A stretch of DNA of 6,655 bases from an uncultured Candidatus Saccharibacteria bacterium (GTDB lineage: Bacteria > Patescibacteriota > Saccharimonadia > Saccharimonadales > Saccharimonadaceae). The position numbers and the translations under genes are program-made. Location of the stretch: assembly GCA_937902295.1 (NCBI GenBank), contig CALGUM010000101.1:1-6655 (forward strand), in the 5' to 3' direction. Of this stretch, positions 1 to 5,578 are shown piece after piece (the first letter of the stretch is position 1; every line of letters starts with the position of its first letter). The notes under the pieces are model-generated. The model had not been told where the DNA came from and searched no databases. It saw only the letters and a program-made list of their open reading frames with translations.

Positions 1-157
1 TCAAGCCGCTTAATCCTACCAACAAACTCCACCAACCGAAAGTAGCTACATTCATTGCGGCGACTATAACAAGCACAAGACCAAGCACTAAAAGCATTGA
101 GGCTACAAAAACCAGAAGCCAATCCCTTGTCTTAGTAGTATTTTGGGTATTTTTCAT
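1..157 (-). CDS. Small membrane protein, N-terminal part (runs off left edge)
   Basis: An open frame starts at ATG 157-155 and stays open to the window edge, giving 52 residues. The visible protein begins MKNTQNTTKTRDW, a short polar and basic N-terminus. A long hydrophobic segment follows at residues 14-35 (LLVFVASMLLVLGLVLVIVAAM), then a Trp/Gly-rich stretch (FGWWSLLVGLSGL) that may start a second membrane helix. No catalytic motif or family signature is recognisable. The start is supported by an extended -10 box on the minus strand ending seven bases before ATG. No Shine-Dalgarno sequence lies in that gap, so the message is probably leaderless. It lies downstream of the 2H phosphoesterase on the same strand but behind a terminator, so it is probably its own transcription unit. 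Function unknown. That it is a membrane protein is a firm reading; that it is a real gene is likely but not certain because the C-terminus is missing. Confidence 0.6.
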   Translation of the reverse strand, partial: MKNTQNTTKTRDWLLVFVASMLLVLGLVLVIVAAMNVATFGWWSLLVGLSGL

Positions 158-164
158 AACTAGA

Positions 165-173
165 AGTATAACA
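165..173 (-). promoter_or_regulatory. Extended -10 promoter of the left-edge membrane protein
   Basis: On the minus strand TGT-TATACT (173-165) matches the TGN-TATAAT extended -10 pattern. Seven bases separate it from the ATG at 157, so transcription would begin within a base or so of the start codon. No -35 hexamer is visible. At normal spacing it would fall inside the upstream terminator hairpin, so the promoter would depend on the TG extension. Confidence 0.5.
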
Positions 174-202
174 AAAAATGACTTCTTTTACCGAAGTCAT
201 TT
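173..202 (-). terminator. Rho-independent terminator after the 2H phosphoesterase gene
   Basis: Read on the minus strand, a perfect 10-bp stem (AAATGACTTC pairing with GAAGTCATTT, plus-strand positions 193-202 and 176-185) encloses a 7-base loop (186-192). A run of six T residues ends the unit at 178-173, partly inside the stem. It lies 46 bases beyond the phosphoesterase stop codon. The T-run directly touches the promoter of the next gene. Confidence 0.8.
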
Positions 203-247
203 AAATATGATCTCTTTGGTGCTCCATAGGGGGGCGAACTTCGCAAC

Positions 248-727
248 TTATGATTGCTTAAGATCAAAAGTCTTTATAACTTTTCTAGTCTTCCAGTTGC
301 TATCTGGGAACATGTCGATAAGAGTAAGTGATGAAAGAATAAATTTTTCCTGCAGCTCAAGCCTTCCATTTTTTTGAATCGTGGAATGAGGCAAGAATCC
401 GCCATAATTATATTCCGGCGTGTTAAACCAAGCTCCGTACTTATGAAGAAGGTCAATAAGGCTATCATGAAGTTCCTGTAGCGCACTATCTCTCTCCAGC
501 AGTACCACCTTTGTCTCGCCGAGGAACATTTCGTTACGAGCGACTACCTCTATGCGTGACTGTGAACGAGCTAGTGCCTCCATCTCCTTGATGACCTTGG
601 GTATAAGCTCAATAGCAAAAACATCAGCAAGCGTAATATGCACTGGCCATTCTGCCATAGAGGACTCAGTGGCTGCAGGCAAGCGGTCCCTGAGTAATAC
701 AATGCAATATTTCTGAGAATAACCCAT
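248..727 (-). CDS. 2H phosphoesterase (2'-5' RNA ligase superfamily) protein
   Basis: The 159-residue protein carries the two H-x-[ST]-x motifs that define the 2H phosphoesterase fold: HIT at residues 30-32 (in WPVHITLAD) and HST at 114-116 (in FLPHSTIQK). In this superfamily the paired histidines act on 2',3'-cyclic phosphate or 2'-5' phosphodiester bonds in RNA or nucleotides, usually in the cytoplasm. The motif spacing and length fit a complete single-domain member. The real substrate cannot be read from sequence, and the protein is not clearly ThpR/LigT, so no symbol is given. Start: ATG at 727 follows an extended -10 box by nine bases. An AGAAGG lies only one base before ATG, too close for a normal Shine-Dalgarno, so the message is probably nearly leaderless. 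It lies between tRNA-Gly and a small membrane protein on the same strand, separated from both by terminators. Stop codon is TAA. Confidence 0.88.
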   Translation of the reverse strand: MGYSQKYCIVLLRDRLPAATESSMAEWPVHITLADVFAIELIPKVIKEMEALARSQSRIEVVARNEMFLGETKVVLLERDSALQELHDSLIDLLHKYGAWFNTPEYNYGGFLPHSTIQKNGRLELQEKFILSSLTLIDMFPDSNWKTRKVIKTFDLKQS

Positions 728-736
728 ACCTTCTAC

Positions 737-745
737 ATAATAACA
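737..745 (-). promoter_or_regulatory. Extended -10 promoter of the 2H phosphoesterase gene
   Basis: On the minus strand TGT-TATTAT (745-737) is followed by nine bases and then the ATG at 727. The predicted transcript would have a leader of only about 2-4 bases. No -35 element is seen, and at normal spacing it would overlap the terminator hairpin of tRNA-Gly. The arrangement copies that of the next gene downstream at 165-202. Confidence 0.45.
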
Positions 746-767
746 AAAAAGACTTCATACGAAGTCT
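745..767 (-). terminator. Rho-independent terminator after tRNA-Gly
   Basis: On the minus strand a perfect 7-bp stem (AGACTTC pairing with GAAGTCT) closes a 4-base loop, and six T residues follow (750-745). It starts 23 bases past the tRNA CCA end. The stem core GACTTC/GAAGTC and the trailing TTTTTTGTTAT are shared with the terminator at 173-202. Confidence 0.8.
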
Positions 768-790
768 AGTTGCTCTATAATGCTTGTACT

Positions 791-865
791 TGGTGCGGGA
801 GCGGAGAATCGAACTCCGATCACTTGCTTGGAAGGCAGGTATATTAGCCGTTATACGACTCCCGC
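791..865 (-). tRNA. tRNA-Gly(UCC), CCA encoded
   Basis: Read on the minus strand the gene folds into a complete cloverleaf. The acceptor stem is GCGGGAG/CTCCCGC, discriminator A and CCA are encoded (793-791), the D arm contains GG, and the anticodon loop CTTCCAA gives UCC. The variable loop is short, and the T arm is CGGAG-TTCGATT-CTCCG. The anticodon UCC reads GGA and, by wobble, other glycine codons. One oddity is an apparent C28-A42 mismatch in the anticodon stem (CCTGC against GCAAG). It has its own promoter about 20 bases upstream and its own terminator 23 bases downstream, so it is a single-gene unit. Confidence 0.93.
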
Positions 866-884
866 ATCTTGGTGATACCAGTTG

Positions 885-890
885 ATTATA
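885..890 (-). promoter_or_regulatory. -10 box of the tRNA-Gly promoter
   Basis: A perfect TATAAT reads leftward at 890-885. Transcription would start near 878, leaving about 13 bases of 5' leader before the mature tRNA end at 865. Unlike the other promoters here it lacks the TG extension, and no convincing -35 is seen. It forms one half of a perfect inverted repeat with the rightward -10 at 903-908. Confidence 0.6.
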
Positions 891-899
891 GCGCAAAAA

Positions 900-908
900 T
901 GCTATAAT
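900..908 (+). promoter_or_regulatory. Extended -10 promoter of the cupin operon
   Basis: TGC-TATAAT (900-908) is a perfect extended -10. A TTGATT at 882-887 could serve as a -35 but the spacer is only 15 bases, so the extension probably carries the promoter. Start of transcription near 915 gives a leader of about 38 bases before the cupin ATG. The site faces away from the tRNA-Gly -10, with 12 bases between the two hexamers. Confidence 0.7.
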
Positions 909-952
909 AAAAAGAGTAAGCTATAAATTAAATAAGAGAGGACTCGCAAATT

Positions 953-1363
953 ATGAATGATCATGGAAATGCACCCTACGTTGTCGATATAGAAAAAGCC
1001 ACAGTCGAAAACGATACCTTTCGTACTGCTATCTGGACAGGCGACAACCTCCAAGTCACTGTAATGACTATTCAGCCAGGTGAAGATATTGGCCTCGAGG
1101 TACACGAAGACCACGACCAGTTCCTTCGCATAGAAGAAGGTGTCGGATTTGTGCAGATGGGCCCGTCCGAGGATACGCTTGATTTCGAGGAAAATGTAGA
1201 AGATGACTTTGCTGTCTTCGTACCAGCAGGCGTATGGCACAACATCACCAATACTGGTGATGAACCGCTTCGTCTTTACTCTATCTACGCACCGGGTGAA
1301 CACCCACATGGAACTGTACACGAGACAAAAGCCGACTCAGATGCAGCAGAGCACGATCACTAA
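953..1363 (+). CDS. Single-domain cupin protein
   Basis: The 136-residue protein is a complete small cupin. Cupin motif 1 is at residues 43-65, PGEDIGLEVH followed by EDHDQFLRIEEGVG, with H51 and the acidic/Gln residues after it as probable metal ligands. Motif 2 is around residues 90-100 (VPAGVWHNITN) with H96. The end (GEHPHGTVHETKADSDAAEHDH) matches a widespread conserved bacterial family of about this length, annotated only as cupin domain-containing protein. Cupins bind a divalent metal in a beta-barrel and range from enzymes to small-molecule sensors; which applies here is not visible. There is no signal peptide, so it should be cytoplasmic. Start: an AGAGAGGA-like Shine-Dalgarno at 935-942 sits 10 bases before ATG. 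Seventeen bases after its TAA stop comes the next gene's ATG, so the two are almost certainly co-transcribed. The protein is strongly acidic with a His-rich tail. Confidence 0.9.
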   Translation: MNDHGNAPYVVDIEKATVENDTFRTAIWTGDNLQVTVMTIQPGEDIGLEVHEDHDQFLRIEEGVGFVQMGPSEDTLDFEENVEDDFAVFVPAGVWHNITNTGDEPLRLYSIYAPGEHPHGTVHETKADSDAAEHDH

Positions 1364-1381
1364 AATAAGCAAAAGGGTGCC

Positions 1382-1927
1382 ATGAGTGCAGACATTGTTC
1401 GCCGCCTAATAGATAGTGCGGAAGATGCCAACGACGACCTACGCGAGAAGTCATTTCATCGTACTATTTCGAATGAACCGGCAGCGCAAGATGCGGCGAA
1501 CCAAATCGAAAGACTCACAAATGCTGACTCGACAAATTCATTAAAAAATGGTAAGGCATTGTATGCGAGTCTCACCGAACGCGCTCAACAAAAGGCACAC
1601 CTCGACCAAACACTTGGTAGTGATTCGACGGTACGCAACTACCACACGTCGCTCATAGGAAGTACTGGAAAAGACGCTGAATTACGTCGCCAACTCACCA
1701 TGCAACAGCGTGAAGATCGCAAAATACGCGAAGATCGATTTCGTAATACTCAAGAAAATGACGAACGATTTAGTAGATCCCGATCTTCTCGCAAACACGA
1801 GAACAAAAGACAACGCTTCAATGCCGACAGATCGTCACTCAATGACACCACCCCGGCATCAGACACATCACCCCGCATCGTGTTTCGTGAACCGCCGTCT
1901 CGTGGATATGATCCCTATAGCGGCTAA
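1382..1927 (+). CDS. Hypothetical charged, probably disordered protein
   Basis: I do not recognise this 181-residue protein. It starts 18 bases after the cupin stop, behind AAAAGGG (1371-1377), a good though closely spaced Shine-Dalgarno, so it is the second gene of the cupin operon. The first 90 residues look helical and polar (NEPAAQDAANQIERL, ALYASLTERAQQKAHL). Residues 97-150 are extremely rich in Arg, Glu, Asp, Gln and Lys and could be a charged helix or coiled coil. The tail is rich in Ser, Thr and Pro and ends RGYDPYSG. There are no Cys or Trp residues, no signal peptide and no membrane segment. The mix of basic repeats and low hydrophobicity suggests a disordered, possibly nucleic-acid- or ribosome-associated protein, but that is only inference. 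Codon use looks like that of its neighbours. It ends with TAA and no terminator is visible before tRNA-His. Confidence 0.72.
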   Translation: MSADIVRRLIDSAEDANDDLREKSFHRTISNEPAAQDAANQIERLTNADSTNSLKNGKALYASLTERAQQKAHLDQTLGSDSTVRNYHTSLIGSTGKDAELRRQLTMQQREDRKIREDRFRNTQENDERFSRSRSSRKHENKRQRFNADRSSLNDTTPASDTSPRIVFREPPSRGYDPYSG

Positions 1928-1943
1928 AAGTACTATTGCCATC

Positions 1944-1972
1944 TGGAAATCACGACGTAAATCTGCTACACT
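1944..1972 (+). promoter_or_regulatory. Promoter of tRNA-His
   Basis: TGC-TACACT (1964-1972) is an extended -10. TGGAAA at 1944-1949, 17 bases upstream of the hexamer, matches the -35 consensus TTGACA at four of six positions. Predicted start near 1979 leaves about 16 bases before the tRNA. Confidence 0.5.
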
Positions 1973-1994
1973 ATCTTTTGAACCAACAGATTGT

Positions 1995-2072
1995 GGCGGA
2001 TGTAGCTCAGTTGGTTAGAGCGCCGGGTTGTGGTTCCGGAGGCCGAGGGTTCAATTCCCTTCATTCGCCCCA
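1995..2072 (+). tRNA. tRNA-His(GUG), with encoded G-1 and CCA
   Basis: A complete cloverleaf with acceptor stem GCGGATG/CATTCGC. The extra G at -1 (position 1995) pairs with C73, the identity mark of histidine tRNAs recognised by HisRS. The D arm is GCTC...GAGC. The anticodon stem is CCGGG/TCCGG with loop TTGTGGT, giving GUG. The T arm is GAGGG-TTCAATT-CCCTT and CCA is encoded at 2070-2072. G-1 is templated, so no post-transcriptional addition is needed. It has its own promoter but may also receive read-through from the cupin operon. Confidence 0.95.
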
Positions 2073-2073
2073 C

Positions 2074-2107
2074 AGAAATACGTCGATGATTGCATCGACG
2101 TATTTCT
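2074..2107 (+). terminator. Strong hairpin terminator after tRNA-His
   Basis: A perfect 15-bp stem (2074-2088 with 2093-2107) closes a 4-base loop ATTG, one base after the tRNA CCA end. The 3' arm ends TATTTCT and is followed by ATTG, so the U-run is broken rather than clean. The 5' arm is A-rich, so it might also work in the other direction, though nothing is transcribed toward it from the right. It probably ends both tRNA-His and cupin-operon transcripts. Confidence 0.72.
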
Positions 2108-2152
2108 ATTGTAGGGCGTGCGTATACCTCAATACACAGAGCAGCACGCGAT

Positions 2153-2181
2153 TTCACAACAGAGGCGATATCTGATAAAAT
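2153..2181 (+). promoter_or_regulatory. Promoter of lysS
   Basis: TTCACA (2153-2158, five of six to TTGACA), a 17-base spacer, then TAAAAT (2176-2181) preceded by TGA, so an extended -10. It is the best full sigma70-like promoter in the window. Start near 2188 gives a leader of about 27 bases, which includes the AGGA Shine-Dalgarno at 2206-2209. Confidence 0.7.
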
Positions 2182-2214
2182 ACTCTTTGATACGCAATTG
2201 TAATTAGGATTAAT

Positions 2215-3855
2215 ATGAGTAACGGAACCAATTCACAGCCACAGACCGCACACACCACCGATACCGACAGCAAGCACTGGGGTGATAGATTGGCAGAGCG
2301 TGTGGTCGAGCAATTCCCAGATCAAGACGTGTACACCTGCGCCGCGGGCATCAGTCCATCGGGTGTTGTTCATTTTGGCAATTTTAGGGATCTGTTCACT
2401 GCCCACGTGGTTGCCGAGTCTCTCAAGAAGATGGGTAAAAAATCGCGACTTGTGTTCTCCTGGGATGATTTTGACCGGTTCCGCAAAGTGCCCCAAAACA
2501 TTGATTCATCTTTTGAACAATACATCGGGTTGCCCTCCACCGACGTACCTTGCCCCGATGGAAAGTATGCTTCGTATGCCGAAAAGTTCGAAAAAGAATT
2601 CGAAGCGTCTATGGACGCCCTCGGTATTCGGCCAGAATATATCTACCAAAGTGACATGTATCGAGCTGGTGCCTACGATGATCAGATTATTCGTAGCCTC
2701 AAAAATCGTAAATCTATTGCAACTACCCTTCTATCGCTGATGCCAGAAAAAGCCAAGAAGGCAAACGGGATCGATGAGGAAGCCTACAAGGAGCGGTATT
2801 ATCCACTCGTGCTCTATTCGCGATTTACTGGAAAAGACAATACCAAGATACTTGAGTATGACGGCAAGTCGACTGTGACGTACAAGTGCCTTGATACCCA
2901 ACAAACAGAGTCTATCGACATTACCGAGCACCATATCGTTAAACTTCCATGGAAAGTAGACTGGCCAATGCGTTGGGGCAAAGAAGGCGTCGTGTTCGAA
3001 CCGGGCGGAGCCGATCATGCGACACCTGGCGGTAGTTTCGATACGTGTCGTATTGTTGCTCGCGAAATATTCGACCTCAATCCACCGCTACTAGAAGAAT
3101 ATAAATTTGTTGGACTACAAGGCATCGGCAGCAAGATGTCGGGCTCAAAAGGCAACGGTGTAGCACCAAAAGATCTACTAGAAATCTACACTCCAGAGAT
3201 GCTCAAGTGGCTCTATGCAGACAAACCACCTGCTCGTTCTTTTGAACTTTCGTTCGGTAAAGGGATTTTTCGACAATACGATGAATTTGACCGAGCCGAA
3301 GCAGCACTGAAGAACGGTACACTCGACGCCGTGTCGACCACTACCCTAGAGTTATCTGGAGCTACGGCGCCAGCAGCGCCACCTATTGCATTCCGTCAAC
3401 TCCTAGGTCTTGGCCAAATCGTACAATGGAACGAACAAAAGCTAAGGTCTATCCTCGACAGTCAAGGTACCTCGTACGACACTGCATCCCTTACTGCTCG
3501 CCTGCCTCGTGCAAAAGCATGGCTCGAAAAGTACAATGCAGAAGAAGCTATCGCGTTTCTCGAAAGCATTAACGCTGCGTATGTGGCTGATATGTCCGAC
3601 GAGCGTCGTACGCATATTCAACAACTTCGCGAATACCTCGTAGCAGAGGAGAGCGCATCCATTCAAGATATAGAGGCCAAAGTCTATGCTATTCCAAAAA
3701 ATCCCGACCTCGACATCAAGGAACTTGCTAAGGTTCAGCGAGCGTTCTTTAAGGATGTGTACAATCTACTCATCGGGAGCGACATTGGCCCAAGACTATC
3801 GACCTTCTTGTGGGCTGCAGACAGGCAAAAAGTCCTCAGTCTCCTCGACATATAG
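2215..3855 (+). CDS. lysS: Lysyl-tRNA synthetase, class I
   Basis: The 546-residue enzyme charges tRNA-Lys with lysine using ATP, in the cytoplasm. It is the class I (archaeal-type) LysRS, unrelated to the class II enzyme of most bacteria. The HIGH-type motif is HFGN at residues 53-56 (in ISPSGVVHFGNFRD). The KMSKS-type motif is KMSGS at 307-311 (in GIGSKMSGSKGNG). Other class I LysRS signatures are SWDDFDRFRKVP near residue 82, DWPMRWGKEGVVFEPGGADH near 250-270 and GGSFDTCRIVAREIF just after it. The N-terminal catalytic Rossmann domain is followed by an alpha-helical anticodon-binding region (about 350-546). Length is normal for the family. The first 20 residues are a polar Ser/Thr-rich extension. 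Start: AGGA at 2206-2209 lies five bases before ATG. It stands alone, with its own promoter; the stop is TAG and no clear terminator follows before the tRNA-Arg promoter. Class I LysRS occurs in archaea and scattered bacteria, including spirochaetes and alphaproteobacteria. Confidence 0.96.
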   Translation: MSNGTNSQPQTAHTTDTDSKHWGDRLAERVVEQFPDQDVYTCAAGISPSGVVHFGNFRDLFTAHVVAESLKKMGKKSRLVFSWDDFDRFRKVPQNIDSSFEQYIGLPSTDVPCPDGKYASYAEKFEKEFEASMDALGIRPEYIYQSDMYRAGAYDDQIIRSLKNRKSIATTLLSLMPEKAKKANGIDEEAYKERYYPLVLYSRFTGKDNTKILEYDGKSTVTYKCLDTQQTESIDITEHHIVKLPWKVDWPMRWGKEGVVFEPGGADHATPGGSFDTCRIVAREIFDLNPPLLEEYKFVGLQGIGSKMSGSKGNGVAPKDLLEIYTPEMLKWLYADKPPARSFELSFGKGIFRQYDEFDRAEAALKNGTLDAVSTTTLELSGATAPAAPPIAFRQLLGLGQIVQWNEQKLRSILDSQGTSYDTASLTARLPRAKAWLEKYNAEEAIAFLESINAAYVADMSDERRTHIQQLREYLVAEESASIQDIEAKVYAIPKNPDLDIKELAKVQRAFFKDVYNLLIGSDIGPRLSTFLWAADRQKVLSLLDI

Positions 3856-3916
3856 ACAAACTAACTCCTCTTCTCACTGCAAGCTATTTATGCGCCGTGC
3901 ATACTTTGTATGTGTT

Positions 3917-3925
3917 TGCTATAAT
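3917..3925 (+). promoter_or_regulatory. Extended -10 promoter of tRNA-Arg
   Basis: TGC-TATAAT (3917-3925) is identical to the cupin operon's extended -10. The predicted start near 3932 is about four bases before the mature tRNA 5' end. No good -35 hexamer is seen. A small inverted repeat (CATAC-TTT-GTATG, 3900-3912) lies just upstream. Confidence 0.65.
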
Positions 3926-3935
3926 AAACCACAAT

Positions 3936-4012
3936 GCCCCGATAGCTCAGCAGGATAGAGCAGAGGACTTCTAAGCCTAAGGCCGTTGGTTCGAATCCAA
4001 CTCGGGGTACCA
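3936..4012 (+). tRNA. tRNA-Arg(UCU), CCA encoded
   Basis: The acceptor stem GCCCCGA/TCGGGGT is paired, with a G1-U72 wobble, discriminator A and CCA encoded (4010-4012). The D arm is GCTC...GAGC with GGA in the loop, including A20, an arginine identity base in many bacteria. The anticodon loop CTTCTAA gives UCU, reading AGA and AGG. The T arm is GTTGG-TTCGAAT-CCAAC. The anticodon stem is odd: GAGGA against GCCTA pairs at only three central positions, with G27-A43 and A31-G39 mismatched. The gene lies 80 bases after lysS and has its own promoter. A T6 run at 4027-4032 lies 15 bases past its end, but no clear hairpin precedes it. Confidence 0.92.
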
Positions 4013-4084
4013 TATCTAGAAATAACTTTTTTGATCTAATATTTTAGCTCTGATATCACATGCACTAAGCTGGAACTAGAAACA

Positions 4085-4138
4085 ATACAAGCCCGTTGAT
4101 CGCCAAATATGCTTTGGTGAATCTCGGGTTGATTGTAT
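4085..4138 (-). terminator. Imperfect long hairpin, probable terminator of the serine hydrolase gene
   Basis: The arms pair as ATACAA/TTGTAT at the base, CCCG/CGGG in the middle and CCAAA/TTTGG near a 5-base loop, with internal bulges. Read on the minus strand it lies 28 bases past the stop codon of the serine hydrolase and is followed by the T-rich TTGTATTGTTTC, so it resembles an intrinsic terminator. It sits between two convergent genes and could act on both. The rest of 4013-4166 holds nothing else I can name. Confidence 0.45.
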
Positions 4139-4166
4139 ATTAGCCATAAATAATATATACCCTGCT

Positions 4167-5570
4167 TTACCTAACTTTTTTACTCTTTATCATCTTGAAA
4201 CGGTACTCAAAAAAGCTTACCAACGACACGAAAACCACTAACAGGAGTTCTAAAAATAGCACCGTAACCGTTGCGTCGGGAGCATTCATGTATGCGACCA
4301 TTAAGGTGGCGTCAAACAACTTCAGCAATGTCACTGGCAACAATAAAGCAATAGAGAAAAATGTTACCGCTAAAATAATGAGCGCTTTCCTCTTCTTACC
4401 TTTGTAAGTCGGTTTAACTGCATAGAGAATAAGTAACACAATGAAAAGTAGCACTACGAATGCTCCTATGAGTCGAAGTGTACCACCCGATCCTCCGATG
4501 CCACCAGATTTCCCATTGTTAATAATGTTTAATATTCCAAGCCCAGTGTCTATAGAGTAAGTTGGCTCCAGATAGTGATTTCTATTAATCATCACCACTA
4601 CACCATTACCTTTATGCATATCAAGCTGCATAAACGCACTATAGTCAGCATTGTCTCCGGCATGTAGAATAGTATTTCTTCCCTTTTGTTCTCGCATCAC
4701 CCATCCGAGGCCATAGTATGTCTTACTTGCCCGGTCAATTACGATGCTGCTTTCTTGAGTTTCACTAATCAATTTGTCAGATGCATCCAGCTGAGCTATT
4801 AGAAACATTCCAAGATCATGTGCTGTTGATGCAACATAGCCATATGGTGCACCTCCGGGATTATACTTTATAGCAGACGGTACATTGAAACCAAACCAAG
4901 ACTGATAGCCTGATGCAAAGTTAGTTGATTGTGTTACAGACATGTCAGCCGACGTATTATACATGCCCAATGGTGTAAATACGTTTTGGCGCATAAACTC
5001 AGCATATGACTGATTACTCACCTCCTCAATTAATGCACCCAAAATAGCATAGTTAGCATTACTATATTCAAAAGTTGCTCCAGGCTGGTGTATGAGCTGA
5101 GCATTACTAAGTCTCATGGCATGCCTATAAACTGAATTATCGTTAATGCCGATAAGCCTTCTACCTTCTGCAGTAGACAGGCCGCTTGTGTGATTAAGTA
5201 GCTGCCTGATAGTAACATCAGATTTACTACCTTCATATGTAAAATTAAACTCTGAAATATGACCTGACAGCTTATCATCCAGATTTAACCTATTGCCCTC
5301 AATAAGTTTCATAATCGCATATGAAGTTAGTGGTTTACTTATGGAACCGATCGGCATAATACTACCAGCCTTCAAATTACCATACGACCTCGATGGCTGC
5401 AGCACACTATCTTCGATGACGGCTATCTCTACACCAGGCAACCTTGATCGTTCAACCGCTTCATTGACATAGGTATTAATTTCATCATTAGCGGAGGCGT
5501 GTGCAGATGTGCCACCACCTAAAATTGCCGCCAATGAGGCCATCGTTATTAGTAAATACTTGATACGCAT
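4167..5570 (-). CDS. Exported serine hydrolase (beta-lactamase/PBP4*-like) with three C-terminal membrane helices
   Basis: The protein is 467 residues from ATG 5570. Residues 1-27 form a signal peptide (MRIKYLLITMASLAAILGG, then TSAHASA as the cleavage region). The outer domain has the three class C beta-lactamase/penicillin-binding motifs: SISK (Ser76, Lys79), YSN (169-171) and HAG (303-305, replacing KTG). The phrases LLNHTSGL and GATFEYSNANY are typical of the family. Three hydrophobic helices follow at about 365-385, 395-417 and 432-454, with a basic tail (FKMIKSKKVR). It is therefore an envelope-anchored hydrolase, plausibly a D-alanyl peptidase, esterase or amide hydrolase; substrate unknown. 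An upstream in-frame TTG at 5627 would add 19 residues (MRVCIRVGSSSSKLVCLCL) that do not improve the signal peptide. ATG 5570 is preferred because an extended -10 lies eight bases upstream. No Shine-Dalgarno is seen, so it is probably nearly leaderless. Confidence 0.88.
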   Translation of the reverse strand: MRIKYLLITMASLAAILGGGTSAHASANDEINTYVNEAVERSRLPGVEIAVIEDSVLQPSRSYGNLKAGSIMPIGSISKPLTSYAIMKLIEGNRLNLDDKLSGHISEFNFTYEGSKSDVTIRQLLNHTSGLSTAEGRRLIGINDNSVYRHAMRLSNAQLIHQPGATFEYSNANYAILGALIEEVSNQSYAEFMRQNVFTPLGMYNTSADMSVTQSTNFASGYQSWFGFNVPSAIKYNPGGAPYGYVASTAHDLGMFLIAQLDASDKLISETQESSIVIDRASKTYYGLGWVMREQKGRNTILHAGDNADYSAFMQLDMHKGNGVVVMINRNHYLEPTYSIDTGLGILNIINNGKSGGIGGSGGTLRLIGAFVVLLFIVLLILYAVKPTYKGKKRKALIILAVTFFSIALLLPVTLLKLFDATLMVAYMNAPDATVTVLFLELLLVVFVSLVSFFEYRFKMIKSKKVR

Positions 5571-5578
5571 TAAGCATA

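Noticed and set aside
776..781. Perfect TATAAT on the plus strand
   Set aside because: It lacks the TGN extension seen at the other promoters and would only drive RNA antisense to tRNA-Gly. No gene follows.
902..1321. Open frame of 139 codons on the minus strand opposite the cupin gene
   Set aside because: It is antisense to a clearly conserved cupin with its own promoter and SD. Its composition (rich in Phe, Tyr, Cys) is what the complement of an acidic protein gives, and no family motif is seen.
1936..1941. TTGCCA as a -35 for tRNA-His
   Set aside because: It is 25 bases from the TACACT hexamer, too far. TGGAAA at 1944-1949 has the right 17-base spacing.
1710..2018. Out-of-frame open frames over the charged protein and tRNA-His (102 and 79 codons)
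   Set aside because: They run across a tRNA gene, have no SD or leaderless promoter, and look like shadows of the real frame.
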